In this document: positions 1-10,237 of the stretch, in pieces | Layout: every line of letters begins with the position of its first letter | Position numbering within the stretch: position 1 is the first letter of the stretch | From: Podospora pseudocomata | Taxonomy: Eukaryota; Ascomycota; Sordariomycetes; Sordariales; Podosporaceae | Length of the DNA: 64,000 nucleotides | Assembly (NCBI RefSeq): GCF_035222375.1 | Contig: NC_085890.1 | Location: forward strand, 620,001-684,000 | Direction of reading: 5' to 3' | Program-made: the position numbers and the translations under genes | The notes under the pieces: model-generated | What the model was told of the DNA's origin: nothing | The model's database searches: none | Seen by the model: only the letters and a program-made list of their open reading frames with translations

Positions 1-1222
1 GCCTTGACGGCAGCCTCGGCAGTCTTCTTGACGGCCGCGGACTGGCCGTTGATTTGGATGGCGAGGAGACCAGCATCAGAGTAGGCGTAGTTGGTGGCCT
101 TGGCCTGGGCACCGGGGGCGGCAGCCTGGGACAGGAGGGAGAAGCCGGGAGACCACTTGATGGTGGACTCGCCGCCGAGGAGACCGGCAAGGACGGCAGT
201 CTCGGGGCTGCTGGCACCGAGGGAGGCGCCGGGGAAAGCGATAACAACCGAGTTCTGGCCGACGGCGGAGATGCGCTGCTCACCACCGTGGTACTTGGAG
301 GCGACGTTGTTGAGGGAGCCGGAGCCCTGGGCCGGGACGGTCTTGAAGAAGGGCTCGATCCACTTCTGGAGGCCGTGCTCGCTGGCACCGTCGGAGACAA
401 CGGCGATGTTGGACTTGGAGTAGGCAGCGGCGGCGAAGTCGGCAACGGCCTGCTCGTTCAGGTACGAGTCGATGGGTGTGCTTGGGGTGGGATAGAGAGG
501 GGCACCGAGGCCAGAGTGGAAAGCGACGGCGTGGGCGGCATCGAGGGCAACGGCGGAGGCGTCCACCTTGGCCTGCTTCTGGTGAATGATATCCTTGACC
601 TCCTCGTGGAACTCGTGAGCTGTTCAACCGTGTCAACAAAGCTGTTCCCTAGTCCAACCAAAAAAGTCTATATTATAACGCACTGGTGTACCGCGTCTGC
701 GAGACGACCTCGGCAAGGAGCTCGGTGAAGTAGGGGAGGTCCTCGCGGAGGAAGCTGGCTTGCAGCACAAGGGCTTCGCGGGTGTGGTAAGCAGTCAATT
801 GACCGCCGAGGAGCTCGGCCTCACGGGTGATGCGGAGAGCAGAGCGCTTGTTGGTGTTCTGGGGGCCCAATACAAATTAGCTCATCGATGTCCCTGCCTT
901 GCTGAATCGCGCCCCATGGCCACCACCACACCACTTGTCTCGTCCAAAATAACAAAAAAAATAGAAGGGGCCAACCTGCCTTGTAGGCAAACTCCTCCAG
1001 TCCAACCGTCAGTCCGGGGAGGGGCTCGTATCGGGTGCCGGCCTTTGCGACGACGGCGAGGCGGGTGGTCGGGCCATTGTCGTCTCGGGAAGCAACCTTG
1101 ACGCCGGCGATGGTAGTGGGCTCGTACGAGGCCTTGGGTGAGGCAGCAGCAGCGAAACCGCGGGCTCCCTGGCGCCCGAGGGCCAGCTTGCTGCCTCTCG
1201 ACAGAGCCGATCTGCAGATCAT
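1..1222 (-). CDS. QCR2: Ubiquinol-cytochrome c reductase core protein 2 (partial, 3' end beyond left edge)
   Basis: Core subunit 2 of mitochondrial complex III, in the inner membrane facing the matrix; an M16-peptidase-like scaffold. Predicted exons are 1222-980, 858-684 and 619-1. The ATG at 1222 opens a basic, Ser/Ala-rich presequence (MICRSALSRGSKLALGRQ), followed by VASRDDNGPTTRLAVVAKAG, the RSALRITREAELLGG segment and HEFHEEVKDIIHQKQAKVDA, all typical of QCR2. The M16 metal motif is not seen, as expected for core 2. Intron 1 (979-859) only keeps frame if the donor is GC (AAG|GCAGGT) with a CAG acceptor; the GT four bases on gives the wrong phase. Intron 2 (683-620) is GT-AG, phase 1. The coding sequence runs off the window before its C-terminus. 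It shares a 786 bp divergent promoter with RPC82. Identification is by remembered family sequence, not alignment. Confidence 0.93.
859..979 (-). other. GC-AG intron in QCR2
   Basis: On the minus strand exon 1 ends TAC AAG and the next bases are GCAGGT; the acceptor is CCCCCAG followed by AAC ACC AAC AAG. Joining AAG to AAC keeps the frame and gives the conserved FAYK-NTNKRSALRI run. Using the nearby GT donor would shift the frame. Confidence 0.75.
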
Positions 1223-2008
1223 GGTTGGGAGGGAGGGGTTGTCGTCAATTGACACTGATAGAGGTTCGCCGCAGCTTCGTGAAGGGAGCTGTGATACCAA
1301 CAGCTAGTTCCGAAAATTCCCTGGGCGTCTCCCGGTATGACGGAAAAATTGGCTGTGCCGAGACCGTGGCACCCGGTCGCTGTGTACTTTTGGGGCGTAA
1401 ACCCACAGTGCAGCCTTCCCTGAGGGGTCTGTTTGGGCTTGCGATGTTGACGTCGTGGGGTTTGGATGATATGAAATTAAACGTTGCCCTGAGGGTGGAA
1501 AACGCTTAAAAAGGTATTACTGGGAATTTTCGATATTCGGATCTCTATTCTACTGCTCTGTTCATCTGTCCACCCGATCTGGCCGTCACAAGCCAACATT
1601 TGCATGCATTGCACCATTTCTCGAATCCAGTCTCTTTAGCAGCCTCTGCACCTGAGCTCAGCGTTGTAAGCAAGGAAGCGCAGGCTGTGATTGGCCCGTT
1701 TTAGAATCTGGAGCTGCCCCGCGAAGGCCGCGCCAAATTTGCCGTTCGGTCGTGACTCTGCGACTGCGGCTGGCAGCTGCTCAAAAATTGTCATTGAACT
1801 TTCTCCATCAAGCCCGAGTCCCCCACCACCCAAGCCATTTTCCCTTCCACGCTGCACCTTGTTCGAGGTCGAGGGCCTTCAATGACTTTCCGGTAGTATA
1901 TGTGGCCAGCTCTAGAGATAGTGAGAGGATCTCTAGAAGCCATTACAAACTAATCACCAACATTTCATCCTGATATATACGATACATCGCGCGCACCATC
2001 CCGCCATC
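1223..2008. promoter_or_regulatory. Divergent promoter region QCR2 / RPC82
   Basis: 786 bp between two start codons pointing away from each other, so it must hold both promoters and 5' leaders. No further gene is visible. Pyrimidine-rich tracts precede the RPC82 start. No specific operator could be assigned. Confidence 0.6.
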
Positions 2009-4126
2009 ATGTTGGTGGTGAGTACAGCCCCGCGATGTCATTCAAACCTCAAAGCGACGACCTCCATGAACTAACAATGTCATTGTCAGACCGCGCCTCT
2101 CGCAGAGTTTTGCACTCTGACCATCGACGAGATCTATGGCGAGCTGCCCTCGAGGATCTACGCATCGCTTCTCATGCGAGGCAGAAGCACGATCCAACAG
2201 CTCGCTGGTGACACCGGCATGAACGCGCGCCAGCTCCGTCACGGTCTCGCCCTTCTTTTGCAGCATAATTTGCTGCAATACCATCTCGATGCCGGGTCAC
2301 CCCACTATTTCTATGAGGCCAATGTTGAACATGCCTACAACCTCGCGCGTACGGGGAAAATCCTTCAGATGGTCGAGGAGACCCATGGAGCGGCTGCCAA
2401 GGATGTGATGCAAACCATCATTCTGACCGGCTTAACACGAGTCGGCGATCTTGTGGATGCGTACCAGAATCGAATCGACAGGATGAACAGAATCAAGGAG
2501 AAGCTCAAGGCAGAGGAGGATCCATTCGGCAATGGCGTAGAGTCGCATGAAGTGAACGGCGAACCCAAGCCCAAGCCAACCCCCCAATCCAGCAAATCGG
2601 ACCCCTTGATCAGCAGCATCGCCGACCTGAACAAGATCATCTACAAGCTGGTTGAGGCCGAGCTACTTATTGGAGTTCACAAGACAAGCTTCGAGAGTCC
2701 CGAAGACCTGTTGGCGACCATCGAATCCGACATCCAAAAGACATACCCTGGCGGCGAAGTCAAAGGAAACAAGGCCAAAGCCGAGTACAAGGACAAGGTG
2801 GCTGAGGCGTTGCGCAAAAACCGAAGCGAATCGAGATCCCTGAAGCGGAAACTGGAGCAGAATGGCTTGTCTGCAAAGCGACGCAAGCTGTTCGACGGTG
2901 CCGCTTCGGCCAATGGTACGCCTGATGGAGAGATGGACCTTGGTATCGATGTGAGTGACTCTCGTGGTTAGGTTGGTGACCAAAGAGTGTTGCTGACTTT
3001 GTTTTAGCCACAACAAGTGATGTGTATCAACTACGAAAAGTGCCTTGTGGAGCTACGGAATCGTCGCCTCATGCACTATGCTGAGGAGGCCTTTGGACAG
3101 ACGACTTCTTGGGTGTATGCCTCGCTTTTGAACCTTCTTAGCAAGGACATCTCTCGCTGCCGCGACGACCCAATCACCGATCGTTATGAGAAGGATGAAG
3201 AGAAACCTGCGCCTGTTGTGGTCACGACATCACAGCTTCTGGACGTTCTGAAAACCAGCCTTGATCTTTCTGTGGGGCTCGGCCAAGTGGATGCCGACAA
3301 GATCTCGGTCACAGCCGCCGAGAAGATTGCAGAACTGCCGCCGAGGAAGAAGTTCTTCATTGACGTCCAAGCCGAAGCTGACGCCAATGCTAGCTCCGAT
3401 GATGATGATGAAGGGGAGGATGTCAAGCCCGCGACAAATGGTGTTAACGGGGTGAATGGGACCCATGTGACGAACGGCGTCAATGGGACGGCCAAACGGG
3501 TGGACCGCCGAACTCAGCTCCGGCAACACTTGTTGCTTCTATCAGAAAGCACGCAGGGCTTTTTGCGGCATTGTGGAGCGGAAGAATGGACGGTCGACTT
3601 TGTACCGTTGATGGCGGCCTTACGACAGGCCGAAATCGATGCGACCATTGAGAATACGGTAGGCCGCGAGGGTGTTCGACTAGTGCGCATGCTGCGGGCC
3701 AAGGGCAAGCTGGACGAGAAGGCGATTATGAGCGTAGCTCTCATGCGAAAAGCCGACATGTCGAAAAAGCTGGCAGAGATGCACAAGTACGGTTTCGTTC
3801 AGACACAAGAAGTGCCCAGGGAGGCCAAGGCAGACGTGAAGAAGTCATTCTTCCTCTGGTATTTCGACGGCACCATGGCGCTTGAGCGAATTCTCGACGT
3901 TTCGTACAAGACGATGATCCACTCCCTCCAAGTGCTCGATACGCTTCGGGAGAAGGACCAGCACGTCTTGTCCCTGATCAAGCGAAGCGACGTCAAGGGT
4001 CAAGAGGACGACAAATTGCGCAAGATCCATAAGGAGAAGCTCACTCAGTTTTTGAAGCTCGAGCGGATGTTACTTGGTCAGATTCAGCGTGTGGACGACC
4101 TGGTCGCCGTGCTGCGGGACTACTAA
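2009..4126 (+). CDS. RPC82: DNA-directed RNA polymerase III subunit RPC3/RPC82
   Basis: Subunit of the RPC82-RPC34-RPC31 initiation subcomplex of nuclear RNA polymerase III. Predicted exons are 2009-2017 (only ATG TTG GTG), 2090-2950 and 3008-4126, giving about 662 residues, usual for the family. The mini-exon is supported by GTGAGT at 2018, CAG at 2087-2089 and an unbroken frame into APLAEFCTLTIDEIYGELPS. The N-terminal winged-helix region (IYASLLMRGRSTIQQLAGDT, then RQLRHGLALLLQHNLLQYH) is the classic RPC82 signature; the second exon ends in a Lys/Arg-rich stretch (KRKLEQNGLSAKRRK). A low-complexity insert of NGVNG repeats lies near residue 430. The C-terminus (FFLWYFDGTMALERILDVSY, then LERMLLGQIQRVDDLVAVLR) again fits the family. 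The intron at 2951-3007 is GTGAGT...TTTTAG. Confidence 0.94.
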
Positions 4127-4706
4127 TCGGGGGATGGAAGAGCAACACATATCATTCGATGGAGCTTTGTGCGATACCAGGTTCTAACTCATTTACATGG
4201 GCGGCGCAAGGGGTAAAATTCCTGGAAATGATACTGGCATTGGCAGGACATGTCTTTTTACACACAGCCAATTATAGAGCTGCGAGTCTTGTTATGATAA
4301 AGATAATAAAAACATTTATATATATCCTTGACTTGAGGACAAGTGAAGTGGGAATTGCCGATAAGATAACGATAAGATGGGACAAGACGAGTCTGGGCAC
4401 CGCTGTCGGAGCTAACGCAAGGCACATGGGTCGATGCGCCAGGGACTCGCGAGTCGCTGGGGACCAGAGCTGGGACCCGCCAGAAATTTTTCAAGAAGCG
4501 GGACGAAAACCTATCGGAGCGCCGTCATCGCGGATACGCTTCGGAGAGCTGCTTCTTTTTTTTCCCTCTAGTAGTTCGTTGTCAATAGATCTCCGGCCGG
4601 TTGTCTGCTTTTTCTTCTGCCATTGCTGCCGCTGCTTGCTTCTTTCTACAGCAGTTATACAATAATTTCTATACCCCTCCATCCACCACCCCACACCTAA
4701 ATCAAT
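4127..4706. other. Intergenic: RPC82 3' end and GGC1 promoter
   Basis: 580 bp between head-to-tail genes. It holds an AT-rich stretch near 4290-4325 that could be a 3' processing region, and pyrimidine-rich sequence (4550-4660) before the GGC1 start. No gene is visible. Confidence 0.5.
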
Positions 4707-5918
4707 ATGTCTCCCATTGCGGCTGGTGGCAGAGAGAAGGAGTCCAACCTGGCGAGGTTGTTGGGTTCCGGTATGTTTGACTGCAAGAGAGAGGTTATGG
4801 GAGTAGTAAACTGATCAATTGATTTGTGAATTAGGATCTGCCGGTATTGCCGAGTTGGCTATCTTCCATCCTGTGCGTTTATTATGAGTTCGCGATTCTC
4901 GAGGATTGATGGTGGGGTTATTGGGGGTGGTGGGCTAACGAGAGGGATCATTATACGAATTAGGTTGACACAATCGCGAAAAGATTGATGTCCAACGAGG
5001 GCAAGGTACTTTTTCCGTCTTTCTTACCCATCGTGTTGAGAATGATTGCTGACCCCAAAGAAAAGGTCTCGTCCGTCGCCAAGCTCAACACCGTCATCTT
5101 CAAGGACAAGGCCAACGCCTCCGCCGGCCGCAAGTTCGTCTCCCTGTTCCCTGGGCTGGGGTATGCTGCTGGGTACAAGGTTCTTCAGCGTGTGTACAAG
5201 TACGGTGGTCAGCCCGTGGCGAGGGATTACCTTGGTGCGCATTATGGCAAGGATTTCGAGAACGCGTTTGGCAAGAAGACTGGCAAGGCGATTATGCACT
5301 CGACTGCTGGTAGCTTGATTGGTATTGGCGAGATTGTGCTCTTGCCGTTGGATGTGCTCAAGATCAAGAGGCAGACCAACCCTGAGGCGTTCAGGGGGAG
5401 GGGTGTGCTCAAGATTGTGAAGGATGAGGGTTTTGGGCTTTACAGAGGGTGGGGGTGGACTGCTGCGAGAAACGCCCCTGGGTCGTTTGCTGTAAGCATT
5501 CTGTTCTCTTTTCCCCCTCCTGATGGAACATGACTAACGAGATATCACATAGCTCTTTGGTGGTTCCGCCTTTGCGAAGGAATTTCTCTTTGGCCTCAAC
5601 GACTACAACAAGGCGTCGTGGTTCCAGAACTTCATCGCCTCCATCGCCGGCGCTTCTGCGTCTCTTGTCGTTTCGGCCCCCCTCGATGTCATCAAGACCC
5701 GCATCCAGAACCGCAACTTTGACAACCCCGAGTCTGGCTTTCGCATCCTGACCAACATGGCCAAGAACGAGGGCGCCGGCGCCTTCTTCAAGGGTCTCGT
5801 GCCCAAGCTGCTCATGACCGGTCCCAAGCTGGTGTTTTCGTTCTGGCTTGCGCAGACGTTGATCCCTGCTTTTGATGCGGCTTTTGCGGGGAGGAAGGTC
5901 GAGGTTGAGAGGAAGTAA
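4707..5918 (+). CDS. GGC1: Mitochondrial GTP/GDP carrier
   Basis: Member of the mitochondrial carrier family (SLC25) of the inner membrane; the yeast homologue exchanges GTP for GDP and affects iron homeostasis and mtDNA maintenance. Exons 4707-4770, 4835-4872, 4964-5005, 5066-5491 and 5553-5918 give 311 residues, the expected size. Diagnostic runs match yeast Ggc1/Yhm1 closely: SNLARLLGSGSAGIAELAIF, HPVDTIAKRLMSN, FPGLGYAAGYKVLQRVYKYG, GIGEIVLLPLDVLKIKRQTN, RGWGWTAARNAPGSFALFGG and VSAPLDVIKTRIQNRNFDNP. Three carrier signatures (HPVDTI, LPLDVLK, APLDVIK) mark the three repeats, each with two membrane helices. Introns cluster at the 5' end, and very short exons 2 and 3 (38 and 42 bp) are supported by phase and by the continuous conserved protein. 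The 3' end converges on the next gene 464 bp away. Confidence 0.95.
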
Positions 5919-6382
5919 GGAGATGGAATAATGGGAAAGGGAAAGATAGAAAGAGGGCGGGGGGAACCATATGAGTGTATGATATGAATGGGAAGATACC
6001 AATGGCGGATCTTTTGGCAGGCGTTGATACACACGGAGGAAAAGGGGAGTGGAAAAATGGAAAAGGCAAAGCAAGCGAGCAAAAAAAGGGTAGAAAGACA
6101 CACCGGGGATTTTTTTTGGCTTTTTTTTGGCTGAGCTTTTTATATAACTCCTCTTTGATCAAAAAAAGATGAAAATAACTCTCCGTATAATCATCGTGGG
6201 ATATTGACAAAGGTCTCAAATTTCACATGCCGTTGAACAATTTACACAAGATGGTAACTAAGATACTTTCAAATAACATGAACTTCCTACGGGGGGTATC
6301 TATTTCCTCTCAGCAAAGCAACTCCCCCTCCCACGCTTATGAATACCTCTCTCTCTTCCTCTCCAAAATTCAAAATTGGGTC
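5919..6382. other. Convergent 3' region
   Basis: 464 bp between the stop of GGC1 and the stop of the minus-strand gene. It contains T-runs near 6110-6130 and no gene. Confidence 0.5.
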
Positions 6383-9300
6383 TCATTCCCAAACACTCCC
6401 TCCCAACCCCATCTCCAACCTCCTCATCTCCTCCTCCTCCTCCTGCATCCTTCTTCCTTCTTCTTCGTGCCTCTGTTCCCTTGCCATATCCCTCACCGCA
6501 GAATCAACATCCCACAACCCCCCTCCCACACCAAGGAAATCATCCAGATTCTGCAGCACATCATTCACCACATCCTGTGACTCCCCTTCCACTACCTCCT
6601 CCTCATCTTCAATGACTATCCCAAGCTGGGAATCAAGCTGTGACTGCAGCAACACCTCCTCCTCCTCCTCCTCCTCCCCCCCTTCAACCCCAGCAGTTCT
6701 CCCCGAGTTGTTGTGTGAGTCCGCAAAAAAAACAAACCTCTCCGCCATGGCCTCCACCCCCGGACTGTCACACCCCTGCTGGCTCTCACTCGGCAACAAC
6801 CTCTTCTGTGTGTCTCGAAGTTTAGCAACCGGGTTGGCAAAGGTCGTGTGGCCGAGGCGTTTGGTAGCCACCTTTGCAAAGTGCTTGGAAAATTTCTCCG
6901 TTTCCGCTATCGGGAGGTCAGATGACAAGGTTGATGGTGGTGGAGAGGAGGGTCGCGTTTTGGGGTGGGGGGAAGAGACTATTGGGGTGATGGGTGTGCC
7001 GGAGGGAGTGGTGGAGGGGTATTCAGCTGAGAAGTAGGGGGATGATGCTAGGTCTAATGCAGAGGAAGTTTCGCCCGGTAAAGGCGCAAAGGTGACGCGT
7101 TTCCTTTTTCGTGACATCGACGGGGTGGTGGTGGTTGACAGTGTTTGTCGGAGCAAGGACTTGGGTTTTATTGTATTAGGTGTCGGTCTCCGGCTGCTAG
7201 ACAGCAGACCTGGAGACCAGGGGTTGGCGGTGGCGGCTTGGAAAAGGAGTTGGGTGCTGCTTATAGGACCTGTGTTGTTCCTCGCTGAGGACATCCCGGA
7301 TATCTTCCTTCTTTTGGCTGGTTGAGGGGAGGGGGTCATGAAATCCCTGAAGGACTTGGTAGAGAGGCCGAAACTGTTGGTATTCTCAGGGGTTCGCTGG
7401 GCGGGTTTGTTGGATTCGGGGGTTGATAGCTGGGCTATTGACGCTTGGGAGTTGTTGGTATCTGAAGGAAAAATTTGAGGTGGTGGTGTCTCGGGTCTTT
7501 GTAGGACGGCGCTGTTGGCAGGAGAAGAGAATGGAACAAAAGAGCGGATTTCGGGAGCTGGTGGAATTATCACCTGGAGTTGAGAATCGCCTCTCGCCCA
7601 AGGACTTTGAGATACTGGTAGTTGACAAGAATCCGGAACTGTGAGGGCAACAATTCTGCCGGGAACTGGCGTCTCAATATTGATAGCCAGTGGTAGTGAT
7701 ACTGTATCAGTTGCCCAGGGGCTTTGCTCAACTGATACCGGAGAAGAAGACCGATGTGATGAGATGGAAGTAGGCTCCCTTTCATGAGCAGTCTCCGTCA
7801 CTTCCTGTGCCACCTCGGGTTTGACCACCGTTTCGGTGTCAATGTCCATTTCTTCTACCTCACTCGCAGCATCAATCCCGGGCGCCTCTTTTGCAACTGT
7901 AGCTGGTGAATTTGGTTCGTCTCTGGCTTTCCCCGAGGCTTCCTTAGCGTGATCCAGTGCCATTTCTGGGGTTGCAATGCCAGATGAAGGTGACGATGCA
8001 GTTTCGTCAGATAGGCTAGAACAAGGCGCTGCGTGGATTGGCTCTTCCTTAACGGTGACAGCCTCAGCGCCCAACGTTATAGCAACGCTGTCTGTAGCTC
8101 CGCTCGATTCTGCACCTGGGTCCAAAGCCCTTCGGATGGCGTTGAGTCCCTGTGAAGCCCGATGGGCAATTTCTGCCATCAGGCCGTTGACTGCGGGGAC
8201 CAAGGAGCCAGGGGAAGTGATGGTCCTTGGTTCGGGTATGGGATCTGGCGTTGGTGCAGAGACTACTTCCGATTCTAGCGCTAGCTTCGGCTGTAGTGCT
8301 GGTGTCGGTGCCAACACCGCCGGTTCAGAAACTTGGGGTTCTGGTACTCCTGGCTCTGGAATCTTGGGTTCAAAGACTTCTGGATCAAGTAACGCCGACA
8401 CCAACATTATTGGTTGTCTAGGCGGTTGTGGTGCATATTCTTCTGGTTCAGGCTTCAACGCCATGTTCAGAACTGTAACCTTCTCAGTCTCGCTAGCTTC
8501 CGCTGTCTCTTCATCTTCTTCATTTTCTTCAGGACCACTCTTGACCACATCATCATCAATTGTATCGTCTGCCATCATACCAGCATTGGCCGTCGCCAAC
8601 ATCTCTGCAACATGTTGTTCCGCCGCTGCAGCCTGCTCAGATTCAGGCACCTTAGGCTTCTTCGCCCTAAGGAGCGTTGGCGCGGGTGCTGAGTCAAGGG
8701 GTACAGTTAACTGTGAACTCTGGTTCGTGGCGTTAGTGCCAGGTTTGGGCCACAACAGACGTTTGGGAAAACGAAGACTGGCCGCGATATCCTGTGGTAC
8801 CGACGCATTCTCCTTCTCACACGTAACATTGCCCATGCTGACATCCTCGCGGTCTTCCTCGGCAAAAGATAGAGGGACCAGGGTAACACCGTCGATTTGC
8901 GAAGCCCTACTAGGAGGACTGTCCGCTGCGCATTGCTTTGAGCGTTCGACATGGGTCTCAGGTTGAACTTCTTGAGTGACGATTCGAGGCTCAGGCTCTG
9001 GCAGGTTAACCACTCCGTCATTGTTAGAAGAAGTTGGTGATGTAGGCTCCGATGGATTTTGGTCCTCCCGTGCAATGTCAACTGTTCCAGGTTCCACCGT
9101 TCGAATTTCCGATGATGCGTGGTTTGGTTGATTTCGCTTTTCACTCGAGTCATCATTGCTCGGTAAGACGCTGGAAAGTCTACTGCGCTTGCGAAGCGGT
9201 AGATCTCGTTGCTTCTGGCGCGTCTTGCGAAACCGAAAGCTGCCATCTGTTTGAGTGCTGCCTGGCAGTCTTTCAGTTGTTGTTGTCACCGCTGAACCAA

Positions 9301-10237
9301 CATCGGCGGGTGTCCTGGTTGTGGAAGGCTCCTCGAGGGGCGGTTGGACAAGTAATGTTGGAGCTGGCGTACAGTTTTTGAGAGGGCTCCCTTGGAGCGG
9401 CTGCCTGAACGGAGAAGCTTTGCTTGATTCCCGAGATAAGTAAGTCTCCTCGAATAGTCTGATGGCGTGTGGCGAAAGATCAATGACCGGTAAAAGCATT
9501 GCCTGCCCTGCCCCTGGTGTGTGAAGCTCTGGTTGCGGTGGCAACTCCTCCTCTTGGACACTCGAATCCTTCAACCCAACGGTCTTCTTTTGGCGTATAG
9601 GCGTGACAATCAAGGGGGACTCGGGCGGAGGCGACAGCTCACTGGATGCGTCATCGTTAAGGATCTCCGGCGTAGGCACTTTCGAGGGCGTGCTGGCGGG
9701 CTCGGTTTGAGACGGATAATAATTGGTAGGTGTCGCATTGACAGGTATCTCGGCAAGAACCCGATCTCTCCAGTCCTGCACCCTGATAAGGCTTTCATCG
9801 TCGGCATCTTGCGTTGGCGCATCATCAAGCTGTACAATGTTGCTTCGGGCGCTCGACAATTCAGAGGACTCGTAAGGGACAGGCGGCGGTTGAGGTTTAG
9901 TCGCATGTTTCTTCGCAGTGGTTGGGCGCTTCCTCTTTGAAGATTTGCGCACGACTGATTTTGATCGCCAGGGGTTGGTCCATCCAGAAGCCTTCGTGAA
10001 GGGGCCAGAAAGTGAGGCTGAAATCAAGTGAAGGCGCTTCCCTTGGAGATAGCGGCGTCCTTGTGCCTCTATTCGTTGCCGTCGTTCGGCCGGGCTTTCG
10101 TACTCGTCGTCGTCGGAGCCAATGTACAAGACATCTTCGGGCTCGTGGGTGGCTTCGCAATAGACGTCCTGATCGCCAAAGTGGTCGGGCTGGAGATACC
10201 TACACTCCTGGTTGCCCTGTACCCAACCATTGGTCAT
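6383..10237 (-). CDS. Large disordered fungal protein of unknown function with an RVTF motif
   Basis: A single open frame of 1284 residues from ATG 10237 to TGA 6383, without an intron. I do not recognise a catalytic domain. The N-terminus (PEDVLYIGSDDDEYESPAERR, KASGWTNPWR) looks conserved-type and is followed by a basic cluster (RKSSKRKRPTTAKKHATKP) fitting a nuclear localisation signal. The middle is Ser/Pro/Glu-rich and repetitive, with runs of PEVFEPKIPEPGVPEPQVSEP. Near residues 1043-1050 KRKRVTF matches the PP1 docking pattern [RK]-V-x-F preceded by basic residues. The ordered-looking tail has EKFSKHFAKVATKRLGHTT and acidic runs of Glu (EEEEEEEV). Similar fungal proteins have been labelled 'protamine P1' automatically, which I regard as uninformative. 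Nuclear localisation and PP1 binding are inference. Confidence 0.8.
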   Translation of the reverse strand: MTNGWVQGNQECRYLQPDHFGDQDVYCEATHEPEDVLYIGSDDDEYESPAERRQRIEAQGRRYLQGKRLHLISASLSGPFTKASGWTNPWRSKSVVRKSSKRKRPTTAKKHATKPQPPPVPYESSELSSARSNIVQLDDAPTQDADDESLIRVQDWRDRVLAEIPVNATPTNYYPSQTEPASTPSKVPTPEILNDDASSELSPPPESPLIVTPIRQKKTVGLKDSSVQEEELPPQPELHTPGAGQAMLLPVIDLSPHAIRLFEETYLSRESSKASPFRQPLQGSPLKNCTPAPTLLVQPPLEEPSTTRTPADVGSAVTTTTERLPGSTQTDGSFRFRKTRQKQRDLPLRKRSRLSSVLPSNDDSSEKRNQPNHASSEIRTVEPGTVDIAREDQNPSEPTSPTSSNNDGVVNLPEPEPRIVTQEVQPETHVERSKQCAADSPPSRASQIDGVTLVPLSFAEEDREDVSMGNVTCEKENASVPQDIAASLRFPKRLLWPKPGTNATNQSSQLTVPLDSAPAPTLLRAKKPKVPESEQAAAAEQHVAEMLATANAGMMADDTIDDDVVKSGPEENEEDEETAEASETEKVTVLNMALKPEPEEYAPQPPRQPIMLVSALLDPEVFEPKIPEPGVPEPQVSEPAVLAPTPALQPKLALESEVVSAPTPDPIPEPRTITSPGSLVPAVNGLMAEIAHRASQGLNAIRRALDPGAESSGATDSVAITLGAEAVTVKEEPIHAAPCSSLSDETASSPSSGIATPEMALDHAKEASGKARDEPNSPATVAKEAPGIDAASEVEEMDIDTETVVKPEVAQEVTETAHEREPTSISSHRSSSPVSVEQSPWATDTVSLPLAINIETPVPGRIVALTVPDSCQLPVSQSPWARGDSQLQVIIPPAPEIRSFVPFSSPANSAVLQRPETPPPQIFPSDTNNSQASIAQLSTPESNKPAQRTPENTNSFGLSTKSFRDFMTPSPQPAKRRKISGMSSARNNTGPISSTQLLFQAATANPWSPGLLSSSRRPTPNTIKPKSLLRQTLSTTTTPSMSRKRKRVTFAPLPGETSSALDLASSPYFSAEYPSTTPSGTPITPIVSSPHPKTRPSSPPPSTLSSDLPIAETEKFSKHFAKVATKRLGHTTFANPVAKLRDTQKRLLPSESQQGCDSPGVEAMAERFVFFADSHNNSGRTAGVEGGEEEEEEEVLLQSQLDSQLGIVIEDEEEVVEGESQDVVNDVLQNLDDFLGVGGGLWDVDSAVRDMAREQRHEEEGRRMQEEEEEMRRLEMGLGGSVWE

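Noticed and set aside
7977-8966. Long plus-strand open frame (329 codons)
   Set aside because: It lies wholly opposite the 1284-residue minus-strand gene and has shadow-like composition (Gly/Ser/Ala runs).
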